Made by a program: the position numbers and the translations under genes
The notes under the pieces: model-generated
Told to the model about the DNA's origin: nothing
The model's database searches: none
The model's input: the letters and a program-made list of their open reading frames with translations, nothing else
In this document: one piece after another, positions 56,128-64,000 of the stretch
Position numbering within the stretch: the stretch's first letter is position 1
Layout of the letters: every line of letters begins with the position of its first letter
From: Pseudalkalibacillus decolorationis
GTDB lineage: Bacteria; Bacillota; Bacilli; Bacillales; Fictibacillaceae
Direction: 5' to 3'
Assembly (NCBI RefSeq): GCF_024609785.1
Contig: NZ_JANHJQ010000001.1
Span: 1-64,000 of the forward strand
Length of the DNA: 64,000 bases

Positions 56128-58536
56128 CTACATTTGTTGAAAGGACTTGATTTTATGGACGTAAGATTTCGACTTTTCCCTCGCGCTCTCAAGATCAGGT
56201 CCTTGAGAGTACACTGTAAAGGTTGGATCTACGATGTCGGGTAAGATGAGTGTCCAACCACCTCCAGGATGATATACTTTTATACCATCGACTAGGTCAA
56301 TCTGTTGTCCTTTTGTTTCCTCCATCAACTTTCGCATCACCCTTCCTTTAACTCTGGAAGGGCATTGTACGCTTTCCCTGATCAAACGGATCTCAGGCAG
56401 CATTTTCACAAGCTGTGTGAGCGGCATTTGACGGCTTGAGATCATATTTAGAATGGAGGAGAGAGCGAAAATGGCATCGTATTGGACATTAAGTACGGTT
56501 CCTCCTACCTCAAGAATGGACCTCGCATCTGCTTTCGTTCGGATCAATGTCCCATTCAGCTTATCGGCTAATTGATCAAGTTCAGATGATCCATAAACCG
56601 GAACTGCATATTGGGAAAGTTGATGATCTCCAAAGGCTAATAAGACGTAAAGAGAAAGCATCTGGTCTTCATCCAACCAGCTTCCATCCTCTGTCATCAC
56701 TTGTAGCCTTTCACCAGATTGATCGATCCATATTCCCAAATGTGACCCTGTAGCTTGAACGACTCCAATCATATTTTCTTGGGAGGTTTCGGATGGAACT
56801 GTGATTACACTGCAGTTAAGTCGCTCAAATAGCTTTGACACCATCGAGAACGGTGATCCATTCGCATTCAATACGATTTGAAATGCACATTCTTGAATAC
56901 TACGGATATTGACGCCATTCAAGACCTTTTTCATATATCTTTCTGATTTCCCTGATTCATGCATCCCGATGCCAATTTTATCGAAAGGAGCTCTTCGATA
57001 ATCCTCCTGCCAAAACGCATTTTCGATCTTTCTTTCCATCCCTCCATCAATAGATAACCCTTTCTCGTCATATAACTCTATAACAACAAGCATTTCATTA
57101 TGGTGGTTACAGAATCGAATATAGACTCCGCCTACCCACTCCTCTTGTTCGATGATATAACGAAGAACTGGCGCCATTGTTGGCGATATATCAACAGTGT
57201 GTATCCCAGCTGAGTGAAGCCCTTGAACAAAAGCCTTCAAGATCAGTTCGGAAAATGGATGATCATCAGATGCGACCCCGAGTAAACCTCCTTGAGATAA
57301 TACGGATCCATAAGCTGAGGCTACCCTTGCGACGAAGTCCGGTGTGATTTCAATATTAGCAATTCCACTAATCCCACGACTCGTAAACAATGATCTCGTC
57401 GTCTTTTTACCCCAAATTAATGAGGTATGCACAATCGTATTATCGATAATACCTTTCTCTGGCCATACCTTCACTTCCGGTTTAACAGTGACCTTCTTAC
57501 CAATGTGCACCTGGTTTCCGATGACACTATGTTCATAAAGACAAGATGCTTCGTCTAAGGAAGTGCTAGAAGCAATCGTTGTTCCACGTAATTCAGATCC
57601 AACTCCAACGTATACATCATTCCATAAAATGGACCGTTTTAATGAGGCGAACGGAGAAATTTTACTATGGGCTCCGATCACGGTGTATGGGAGGATTTTA
57701 GCGTGTTTCCTAACGATCGTACCCGAGCCAATATACACAGGAGCTTTTACTGTGGCAAGCTCTTCTATTACAACATTTTGACCAACATATACTCCTGGAG
57801 TAATTTCTTTACCGGTAATGGGTAGGTCAATTAATCCATCCAAGAAATCATCATGGCTCTTTCGATATTGATTTAAGCTACCAATATCTGACCAATATCC
57901 TTCAGATTGAAAGCCATACAGTCCTTCGTTTTCTTTCATTAATAATGGGAACAGGTCTTTACTGAAGTCCGTTGGTACATCCTTCTGTAAATAACGGAAG
58001 ATCTCCGGCTCTAGTATATAAATTCCTGTATTTACAGTATCACTGAAAACTTCATTCCAGCTCGGTTTTTCAAGAAACCTCACAATTCGATTGCTTTCAT
58101 TCGTCATGATTACCCCGTATTCTAACGGAGTTTCCACTTGTTTCATAAAAATAGTAGCGAGGGCATTTTTTTGATTATGAAAATCAATACCAGCCTGAAG
58201 ATTGAAATCAGTTAGCGCATCTCCACTTATAACGATAAACGGTTCATCAAGAAACTCTTCTGCATTCTTAATACTGCCAGCGGTACCGAGAGGGGTCGTT
58301 TCTTCAAAATAATGCAATTCAACGCCAAATTGATTTCCATTTCCGAAGTATTGCTTGATTTGATCGGGCAAATAATGGACTGTCACTGCAATTTCGGTAA
58401 CTCCGTACCGCTTTAACAATTCAATAGCGTATTCCATAACTGGTTTCTCAAGAATGGGTACCATTGGTTTTGGTAGATTGCAGGTCAATGGACGTAAGCG
58501 AGTTCCCTTACCTCCTGCCATGATTACACCCTTCAT
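56128..58536 (-). CDS. Sugar-1-phosphate nucleotidyltransferase fused to a degenerate phosphomannomutase
   Basis: An 802-residue protein. The N-terminal domain (about 1-235) is a nucleotidyltransferase with GGKGTRLRPLTCNLPKPMVP. A left-handed beta-helix of hexapeptide repeats follows (about 250-345), then a phosphohexomutase-like domain (about 375-800). In the mutase part the catalytic Ser loop, normally TASHNP, reads IRFCNHHNEM. The metal loop, normally DGDxDR, reads IDQSGERL. Mutase activity is therefore doubtful; the domain may be regulatory. The ATG follows the stop of the GH57-GT gene without a gap (TAAATG), so they are coupled. The sugar nucleotide (GDP-mannose or ADP/UDP-glucose) cannot be told from sequence. 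Confidence 0.85.
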   Translation of the reverse strand: MKGVIMAGGKGTRLRPLTCNLPKPMVPILEKPVMEYAIELLKRYGVTEIAVTVHYLPDQIKQYFGNGNQFGVELHYFEETTPLGTAGSIKNAEEFLDEPFIVISGDALTDFNLQAGIDFHNQKNALATIFMKQVETPLEYGVIMTNESNRIVRFLEKPSWNEVFSDTVNTGIYILEPEIFRYLQKDVPTDFSKDLFPLLMKENEGLYGFQSEGYWSDIGSLNQYRKSHDDFLDGLIDLPITGKEITPGVYVGQNVVIEELATVKAPVYIGSGTIVRKHAKILPYTVIGAHSKISPFASLKRSILWNDVYVGVGSELRGTTIASSTSLDEASCLYEHSVIGNQVHIGKKVTVKPEVKVWPEKGIIDNTIVHTSLIWGKKTTRSLFTSRGISGIANIEITPDFVARVASAYGSVLSQGGLLGVASDDHPFSELILKAFVQGLHSAGIHTVDISPTMAPVLRYIIEQEEWVGGVYIRFCNHHNEMLVVIELYDEKGLSIDGGMERKIENAFWQEDYRRAPFDKIGIGMHESGKSERYMKKVLNGVNIRSIQECAFQIVLNANGSPFSMVSKLFERLNCSVITVPSETSQENMIGVVQATGSHLGIWIDQSGERLQVMTEDGSWLDEDQMLSLYVLLAFGDHQLSQYAVPVYGSSELDQLADKLNGTLIRTKADARSILEVGGTVLNVQYDAIFALSSILNMISSRQMPLTQLVKMLPEIRLIRESVQCPSRVKGRVMRKLMEETKGQQIDLVDGIKVYHPGGGWTLILPDIVDPTFTVYSQGPDLESAREKSKSYVHKIKSFQQM

Positions 58537-61335
58537 TTATTCCCCTCCTGTCAAAATCGGTTTTCTCGTAAATTGTTTCACCACATTAGCTGTCTTTACT
58601 GCAATATGATCCCAACTATATCTACTTGTTACTTCGGACCAGGCATTTTCAACTAAATGTTTGCTTAAGTTTCCGTTTTCATAAAGTACTAATATTTGAT
58701 CGCGCATGCTTTCAGGGTTACCAGCATACACCTTTAATCCATTCTGATTATGATCAATAATATCGTCCAGCCCGCCTGTATCACTAGCAATTACTGGTGT
58801 TCTTGCAGCCATGCCCTCTAATGCGACGATTCCAAAAGGTTCATAAAGACTTGGGAATAGAACAGCATCACAATTAGACATATACATATTTCGCTCCTCA
58901 TCTGATACGTAACCGATAAAAAAGACGTTATTTTCTAAGTTTCTTTCTTTTACAGAAGACCTGTACGTATCAAGCATCGGACCTCTTCCTGCAATAATAA
59001 ATTTAATGGAAGGATGAAGATCTTTTAATAAGGAAGCTGTATCGATCATCACAGCGTATCCTTTTTCCGGAACGATCCTGCCTAATGAAAATATATAAAA
59101 GTCCTGCTCATTACCAAACTTATGCTTCCAACTACCCGTAGTCGTAGCTGTACGACATAATAAAGGGTCTACTCCATTTGGTATAACCGCGATCTTTTCT
59201 TCTGGAACTTGAAAAATCGCTTTCAGTTCATGTTTCATGAAGGTGCTGCAAACAATAATATGCTTTGCTTCGTACATTAATTCCCACTCTTTATGGTGAA
59301 TAACTCCTTGAAGGTCTGTGTGGATGCCATTATTCCTCCCATGCTCAGTTGCGTGTATCGTCGCAATAAGGGGAAGATTGAAACGTTGTTGAAGCCCCTT
59401 TGCTGAAACACTGACAATCCAATCATGTGCATGTATGCAATCGAATTTCACCTTTTCTGCTAATTTCAACGCTAGTTCTGAAATAGCAAGATTCAAACTT
59501 CCTGACCAGTGATAAAAATCCTCATGATATGGTTGCTTACCTCGCACCCGATAAACGTGGACACCTTCGATCACTTCAAAATCAGGACTACCATCTACAG
59601 CACTCGTAATAACGTATACGGAATGCCCTTCTTTAGCCATCGCTCTAGACAAATCATATACATGCCGCGCAAGTCCTCCAACAACATTGGGAGGAAATTC
59701 CCAAGAAAGCATTAGAATCGTGGTTTCATCCCCATCATTGGTCGGGGGTACTTGTTGTGAAGCGATATATTGATCGTGTTCAGACGTTATATTCGGCATT
59801 TCACAACATTCGAGAAATGGATACCTTGAACCAATCTTTTGAAGTAAGTGGGGAGTGATGCTGTTATTCTCAATTGCTGTTTTAAGTGTATTAAAAACGC
59901 CTAAGTGATCTTTAATTCTTCGGATTGCATACTCACTTGAACTTTGTTGGTCCATAATAAATGCCCAGTCACTACTAGCTGCAAGCATCCATTCATTCGC
60001 TAGTAGCTTTATCGCTTGTTTCGTCAAATGAGCTTGTTGTTGATCTACTGCACAAAGTTTAATCAGCTGACGTTCCATTTCGTGGAGATGTCTGTAGATC
60101 CATGCATTATTGTCGTTGAGCCAGACCTCACCGAAACCATTTCTACCCCAGCTAGAAAAGCTTGCATGATGTGTTTCTATCAATTGATAATGACGTTTAA
60201 TATATTCCTTCGGGGTAATCCACGATAACTGATTCTTTCCTCGCTCAAGTAATGCGGAAATCCATTCTGGACCTTCATACCACCAATGACCGAATAGTTC
60301 TGCGTCAAATGAAGCAAGTGTAAGCGGGGGAGCGCCATCATCATTATCCCTATTCTCATTCAATGATCCAGTGATCGAATGTACAAAATCATTGCTGTGC
60401 TCTACTACACGATCAAGAGCAACTTTCCTAACATAGGATTCTTTTTCTTCCGTTTCACCTGTTATTTTGTGATACTTCAATCCTGTATCGACCCGAATTC
60501 CTTCTGGATGAATATGGTCTTTAATGTATTCAAACTCGCGTGTGTATCCAATATCCCGGTAAAATTCCCGGTAATTCGGATCCCCTGGATAACCCGTTTG
60601 TGCATCCCAAACTTTTCGGGAAACCTCGTTATGTCTTGGAAACAGAACAATACCGTGTGGGGAAAAAGTTGGAACGTGACAATTTTTTGGAGTGGGATCT
60701 AATCCACGAATCGTTCCTTCATCGACAAATGTATACCGTACACCTTCCTCGTAAAGAACTTTATCAATACCAGGCGTAAACGCACATTCAGGTAACCAAA
60801 ACCCATCAGGTTTGAAGCCAAAGTGATGTTCGAAGCATTGAATACCGAACTGAATCTGAAGACGTATTCCTTGTTCAGTTAGCAAATACGGTAAGAAGGC
60901 GTGTGTTGCGGATGATGTGAGGCATTCTAGTTTATTTTTCTCAACGTAAAATCGAAAGGCTGCTATTAAATTTCCATTCCATTCTAAAAATGTTTGTTTA
61001 ATTCTCTGGTAACGTTTTTTATAAAATGAAACAACTTCACTTTCCTCGTGGCTGGAAACGTAACTCGATTCCTTCTCAATGAGATCAAACGTATTATCAA
61101 TATACTGAAGATAGCGATCAATTAATCTCTCATCAGCTAGCATTTCGAGTAATGGCGGTGATAGTGATAGCGTATATTGGGTGTGGTTGGAAGCTCGTTC
61201 TTCCAATCCCCAGATAAGCGGAATATAGCTCTCAGTAATTGCCTCAAACAACCAGCGCTCCTCTAATGCACCAGATTCTTTATGGAGAACATAAGGGAGA
61301 TGAGCATGTAAGACGAATGCAAAATATCCTTTCAT
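58537..61335 (-). CDS. GH57 (DUF1957) branching enzyme fused to a GT4 glycosyltransferase
   Basis: A 932-residue two-enzyme protein, taking the ATG at 61335 behind GAGGAGG. The upstream in-frame ATG at 61350 overlaps that site. The first part (about 1-530) is a GH57 1,4-alpha-glucan branching enzyme-like domain. The nucleophile Glu183 lies in WLPECAF, and the second acid Asp in SFDAELFGHWWYEG; a DUF1957 segment follows. The second part (about 540-932) is a GT-B transferase with LSWEFPPNVVGGLARH at its N-terminus and the retaining motif EPFGIVALEG. Together the domains could extend and branch an alpha-glucan. Soluble; no signal peptide. Confidence 0.9.
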   Translation of the reverse strand: MKGYFAFVLHAHLPYVLHKESGALEERWLFEAITESYIPLIWGLEERASNHTQYTLSLSPPLLEMLADERLIDRYLQYIDNTFDLIEKESSYVSSHEESEVVSFYKKRYQRIKQTFLEWNGNLIAAFRFYVEKNKLECLTSSATHAFLPYLLTEQGIRLQIQFGIQCFEHHFGFKPDGFWLPECAFTPGIDKVLYEEGVRYTFVDEGTIRGLDPTPKNCHVPTFSPHGIVLFPRHNEVSRKVWDAQTGYPGDPNYREFYRDIGYTREFEYIKDHIHPEGIRVDTGLKYHKITGETEEKESYVRKVALDRVVEHSNDFVHSITGSLNENRDNDDGAPPLTLASFDAELFGHWWYEGPEWISALLERGKNQLSWITPKEYIKRHYQLIETHHASFSSWGRNGFGEVWLNDNNAWIYRHLHEMERQLIKLCAVDQQQAHLTKQAIKLLANEWMLAASSDWAFIMDQQSSSEYAIRRIKDHLGVFNTLKTAIENNSITPHLLQKIGSRYPFLECCEMPNITSEHDQYIASQQVPPTNDGDETTILMLSWEFPPNVVGGLARHVYDLSRAMAKEGHSVYVITSAVDGSPDFEVIEGVHVYRVRGKQPYHEDFYHWSGSLNLAISELALKLAEKVKFDCIHAHDWIVSVSAKGLQQRFNLPLIATIHATEHGRNNGIHTDLQGVIHHKEWELMYEAKHIIVCSTFMKHELKAIFQVPEEKIAVIPNGVDPLLCRTATTTGSWKHKFGNEQDFYIFSLGRIVPEKGYAVMIDTASLLKDLHPSIKFIIAGRGPMLDTYRSSVKERNLENNVFFIGYVSDEERNMYMSNCDAVLFPSLYEPFGIVALEGMAARTPVIASDTGGLDDIIDHNQNGLKVYAGNPESMRDQILVLYENGNLSKHLVENAWSEVTSRYSWDHIAVKTANVVKQFTRKPILTGGE

Positions 61336-61346
61336 CGGTAGCCTCC

Positions 61347-61988
61347 TCATGATTTCAATGATTGATAGTACGAATAAGTCGAAAAATGCTCATACCACTC
61401 AGAATTCTTCTGACTTCCAGATTGCCAATTTAGTACAGAAGTATGATGTCTTGAATTTCCTTCTACTTTTTCGCGTGGTGTCTCAATCGGTAGAGAACGT
61501 AAAACAGTCAGAAAGTTTCCATCACACGTTTGAATACCAAAATCAATCACATAGGTGCGGTTCGGTTCTAAATCACGGACAAACCAGTTATTTGTCATTT
61601 CGGGTAGCGATATCACAAAATTTTGGTGTGCATGATGTCCATCAAAAATCAGATCACTTACATCATAGATTTTTAATTGTTTCATGAGGTTGCACCATTC
61701 AGTTGTGAGATGGTGAGTAACTAGGTTTTGAGTATTTGTATGTATTTCCCAAAATGCATACACGCACTGCGGACTTTGTGGTAATACTGTTAGTTGATCA
61801 TTGTTATATAGAACAGGAATTTCAGGTGCTTGACCAAATTCTTCACCGCCTTTTACCGCGTCACCACCTTGTAATTGTCTATACTTTTTAAGTCTGTATT
61901 GTACCTTTCCAATGGATGTATTCATTTCAAAAGCGATTTGTTTCACCGAGTAACCTTTATCTTTCAAAAGTACGATTTCATCAATCAT
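61347..61988 (-). CDS. DUF4912 protein with N-terminal HTH-like segment
   Basis: A 213-residue protein. The first 45 residues look like a helix-turn-helix (IVLLKDKGYSVKQIAFEMNT). The DUF4912 domain (about 58-180) is an immunoglobulin-like or carbohydrate-module-like fold with VYAFWEIH and NWFVRDLEPNRTYVIDFG. It leads the operon with the GH57-GT and nucleotidyltransferase genes. A regulator or glucan-binding partner are both possible. Confidence 0.8.
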   Translation of the reverse strand: MIDEIVLLKDKGYSVKQIAFEMNTSIGKVQYRLKKYRQLQGGDAVKGGEEFGQAPEIPVLYNNDQLTVLPQSPQCVYAFWEIHTNTQNLVTHHLTTEWCNLMKQLKIYDVSDLIFDGHHAHQNFVISLPEMTNNWFVRDLEPNRTYVIDFGIQTCDGNFLTVLRSLPIETPREKVEGNSRHHTSVLNWQSGSQKNSEWYEHFSTYSYYQSLKS

Positions 61989-62318
61989 ATTTTCCTCCTT
62001 ATATTTGGTTGTTTCATTTATACTTCTAATCGTATCACCGGTTTTTTCAGGCTACAATAAACGTAAATTGTAGAACTTTGCGGTATATAACGCCGATGCT
62101 TGATACCGTCTATTATTAAATTTATGGAACCGTTTTCTTTACAATAAAACCCGGATACTGCAATATCTTTCGACTTAAACATTTATTTAAATCGGATTCG
62201 GCGCAAATTGTCGAATTTTAATAGGAATATTGGAGTAGATTTACGAAAAAAACTATGCGTTACAAATAGTCTATGATATAACTGTTAGAGAACTGTTTAT
62301 TTAAGGAGGAGCTATACT
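61989..62318. other. Divergent promoter region
   Basis: 330 nt between DUF4912 and the small yqzD-like gene. Both should have promoters here. No repeat copy or riboswitch was seen. Confidence 0.4.
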
Positions 62319-62522
62319 ATGGAACTTACAATAATTTCTTTACTCATAGCAGGGATTGTACTGATCGTTCTATCATTCTTTAAGCAAAATCGTAAGCAAA
62401 ACCTCGAAATTCAAATCGAAAATGTCTCGATTCAGCTTATGAAGGAACTCTATCAAATCAACAAGAAGATTAAAGTACTTGAAGAAGAATTGATGATTAC
62501 GGATCGAAGAGAAATCAAATAA
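62319..62522 (+). CDS. yqzD: YqzD-like small membrane-anchored protein
   Basis: A 67-residue protein: one N-terminal membrane helix (about 4-20), then a charged coiled coil (LEIQIENVSIQLMKELYQIN). Behind AAGGAGGAG. The position before the YqzC-like gene fits B. subtilis yqzD; sequence alone does not prove it. Confidence 0.6.
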   Translation: MELTIISLLIAGIVLIVLSFFKQNRKQNLEIQIENVSIQLMKELYQINKKIKVLEEELMITDRREIK

Positions 62523-62534
62523 AGGGGTCATCGT

Positions 62535-63038
62535 ATGTTTAATAGTGGGATGAGAGGTTTTGGCGGAGGTTTAATCATTGCAGCCGGAATCCTAGCATTT
62601 GTACATTACCAAGGTACTGAACAGGTTGATTCAGAAGCAACAGCTGTAAATGCAGCAGAAACTGTTACATATGAACAAGTTGAAAGCTACCTTCAAAGTA
62701 AAGATCTAGTTGCCGTACAACAGAAACAATGGGAACAATTCCAGAGTAATCAAAAAACAGCTGAAAAGAAACCAGCTGAAGATAAAAAAGAAGATGCTCC
62801 AGAAAAACCAGAGGAGCCAAAAGAAGAAGTTATAAAAACTACAGTAGTCATTTCAAAAGGGACAAGCACGGGCCAGGTTTGTGATTACCTTGAATCGAAG
62901 AAGATTATTAATAGCAGTGATGCGCTAATCAAATACCTTCGCTCAAACAACTTAGAATCTCAAGTTCGTTTTGGAAGCTACGAAGTGAACAGCAAGATGA
63001 CCATTGCAGAAATTGCAAGTGTCATCACTTCAGCATAA
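62535..63038 (+). CDS. yqzC: YqzC-like protein with YceG/MltG-type domain
   Basis: A 167-residue membrane-anchored protein. An N-terminal helix (about 8-24) is followed by a coiled coil and a Lys/Glu/Pro-rich linker (KKPAEDKKEDAPEKPEEP). The C-terminal 65 residues (TVVISKGTSTGQVCDYLESK and on) are like the LysM-like N-terminal part of the transglycosylase MltG. The catalytic domain of MltG is absent. It lies upstream of phoU in the pst region, as in B. subtilis. Confidence 0.75.
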   Translation: MFNSGMRGFGGGLIIAAGILAFVHYQGTEQVDSEATAVNAAETVTYEQVESYLQSKDLVAVQQKQWEQFQSNQKTAEKKPAEDKKEDAPEKPEEPKEEVIKTTVVISKGTSTGQVCDYLESKKIINSSDALIKYLRSNNLESQVRFGSYEVNSKMTIAEIASVITSA

Positions 63039-63039
63039 G

Positions 63040-63371
63040 TAAGAAAAGCGTAAGCGCCCGGTTCAGGTATGATAAAGAAAACTTGGTTAACGCTAAGGCG
63101 ATTACCTTAGTTGCCCTTATGCCTGTGGTGCAAGCGCTGGAGATTCTGCAGCACAACACGCTTTTTGTGTTTGTGGAAGAATCGAAGCGACGATCTGCGT
63201 ACCTGGGCGTTGGAGCTGGACATTACATCTATGCAGCAAAATTTTATACTTTCTTAACGTGTAAGAAAAGCGTAAGCGCCCGGTTCAGCCCCGAAGGTCA
63301 CTGGAAGGCCAACGAGGAGGCAACTGCCGCCGCAGTGGACTGAAGTGATCCGAGGGGTTGGGCGCTGGAGA
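63040..63371 (+). repeat. Composite repeat region: families A, B and C nested
   Basis: In order: 5' end of a family B copy (63040-63067), 5' half of a family A copy (63073-63120), family C (63150-63200), 3' end and tail of family B (63203-63260), and a complete short family B copy (63262-63371). The last lacks its tail and runs into the terminator. GCCCC pairs with GGGGT in that copy. It is the densest repeat spot in the window. Confidence 0.8.
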
Positions 63372-63373
63372 TC

Positions 63374-63407
63374 AAAAAAGGTGACTCGTAAGGAGTCACC
63401 TTTTTTG
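63374..63407. terminator. Bidirectional terminator between yqzC-like gene and phoU
   Basis: AAAAAAGGTGACTC pairs perfectly with GAGTCACCTTTTTT across a 5-nt loop. Confidence 0.92.
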
Positions 63408-63418
63408 ATTCAATTTAC

Positions 63419-64000
63419 TTATTCATTTAGATCGTATCTTTTACCTTTTACAAGATAAACAATGCTTTCTGCGATATTAGTTGCATGATCAGCGGTACGT
63501 TCTATATATCTGCAAATAAAGCATAGTTGGATGATTTGATTGGTATCGTCTGGATATTCCTTCATCATTCCAAGTAACTCCTGAATTAAACGACCATAAG
63601 TTTCATCCACTGTATCATCTTTGTCTGCCATACTTTTAGCAAGTGCTACGTCTTCGTCTGTATAAGCTTGTATCGCCTCTGATAACATTTGATTTGCAGT
63701 TCCTGCTAGTTTAGGTATTTCCTCTAACGGCTTAATTAATTTTGATGGACCGATTCGAATGACCGATTTTGCGATGTTTACTGCAAAATCAGCCATACGT
63801 TCTACATCTGATGATATTTTTATTGCAACAATAACTCTACGCAGATCACTTGCTACAGGTGATTGCTTTGCAATAAGAAGAATTGCCTTATCATTTATTT
63901 CTTCCTCAAGCTGATTTACCTTTACATCATTCTCGATAATTCGAAGCGCCAGCTCCAAATCCTGATTTTTTAGTGACTCAATTGCTTCATCTAATGCTTT
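63419..64000 (-). CDS. phoU: Phosphate signalling protein PhoU, 3' part
   Basis: 194 codons of PhoU are in the window; the start lies beyond its right edge. Two three-helix PhoU repeats are visible, with metal-cluster residues in SSDVERMADFAVNIAKSVI and YIERTADHATNIAESIVYL. It links the Pst phosphate transporter to the PhoR sensor. The pst genes should lie beyond the window. Confidence 0.95.
   Translation of the reverse strand, partial: KALDEAIESLKNQDLELALRIIENDVKVNQLEEEINDKAILLIAKQSPVASDLRRVIVAIKISSDVERMADFAVNIAKSVIRIGPSKLIKPLEEIPKLAGTANQMLSEAIQAYTDEDVALAKSMADKDDTVDETYGRLIQELLGMMKEYPDDTNQIIQLCFICRYIERTADHATNIAESIVYLVKGKRYDLNE

Noticed and set aside
63083-63343. 86-codon plus-strand frame through the repeat cluster
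   Set aside because: It is built only from repeat families A, B and C.
10290-63371. Family B copies as a CRISPR array
   Set aside because: Copies are dispersed, 100-200 nt long and palindromic, with no regular spacers and no cas genes.

Overview
The window looks like chromosome from an endospore-forming, competence-capable member of the Bacillaceae. It has low GC, strong AGGAGG-type ribosome binding sites, a complete comG operon, spoVAF, a tandem glycine riboswitch before gcvT, and a gene order that follows the yqhM-yqgM block of Bacillus subtilis. No rRNA, tRNA or CRISPR array was seen. The genus cannot be fixed from the sequence alone.

Layout. (1) 237-1649: lipM and the rhodanese gene yqhL. 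(2) About 1700-16250: a copper-handling island inserted between yqhL and gcvPB. It holds a two-component system, a VTT membrane protein, a TauE/DsbD-like exporter, a Met/His-rich multicopper oxidase, a CopB-type ATPase, a YdhK lipoprotein, a ferredoxin-like protein, copA and copZ. CsoR-like operators lie before copB, copA, copZ and a short ORF. The island ends in debris: an IS1595-type transposase with an internal deletion, an acetyltransferase gene and a broken DUF1206 gene. (3) 16508-20705: the gcvT-gcvPA-gcvPB operon behind its glycine riboswitch. (4) 20977-23434: yqhH-yqhG. The sinIR-tapA-sipW-tasA biofilm block that follows in B. subtilis is absent. (5) 23709-28522: comGA-GG, then aroK and yqzE. 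(6) 28816-29061: yqgY. (7) 29218-37311: a second insertion, carrying an MFS exporter, an ars operon (arsR-arsB-arsC-arsD-arsA plus a HesB/IscA-like gene with an in-frame UGA), a small membrane protein and a MerR-thioredoxin pair. (8) 38455-48260: the midA-like gene, yqgX, yqgW, fetAB, yqgT, the ltaS-like gene, glcK and yqgQ. (9) 48540-55936: spoVAF, M42 peptidase, nhaC-type antiporter, mobA, yqgN and rpmG. (10) 56128-61988: a three-gene alpha-glucan/NDP-sugar operon. (11) 62319-64000: yqzD/yqzC-like genes and the 3' part of phoU, which runs off the window.

How the parts work together. In the copper island, CopZ passes Cu(I) to CopA for export. CopB, the secreted multicopper oxidase and the His/Met-rich lipoprotein deal with copper outside the membrane. 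In the ars operon, ArsC reduces arsenate, ArsD hands arsenite to the ArsA ATPase, and ArsB exports it. The glycine operon and LipM are linked because LipM octanoylates GcvH.

At least three families of short intergenic repeats (called A, B and C here) sit at gene 3' ends across the window. The A and B copies share one 3' tail. The B copies show compensatory base changes that support a conserved hairpin. One MITE-like palindromic element lies upstream of fetA.
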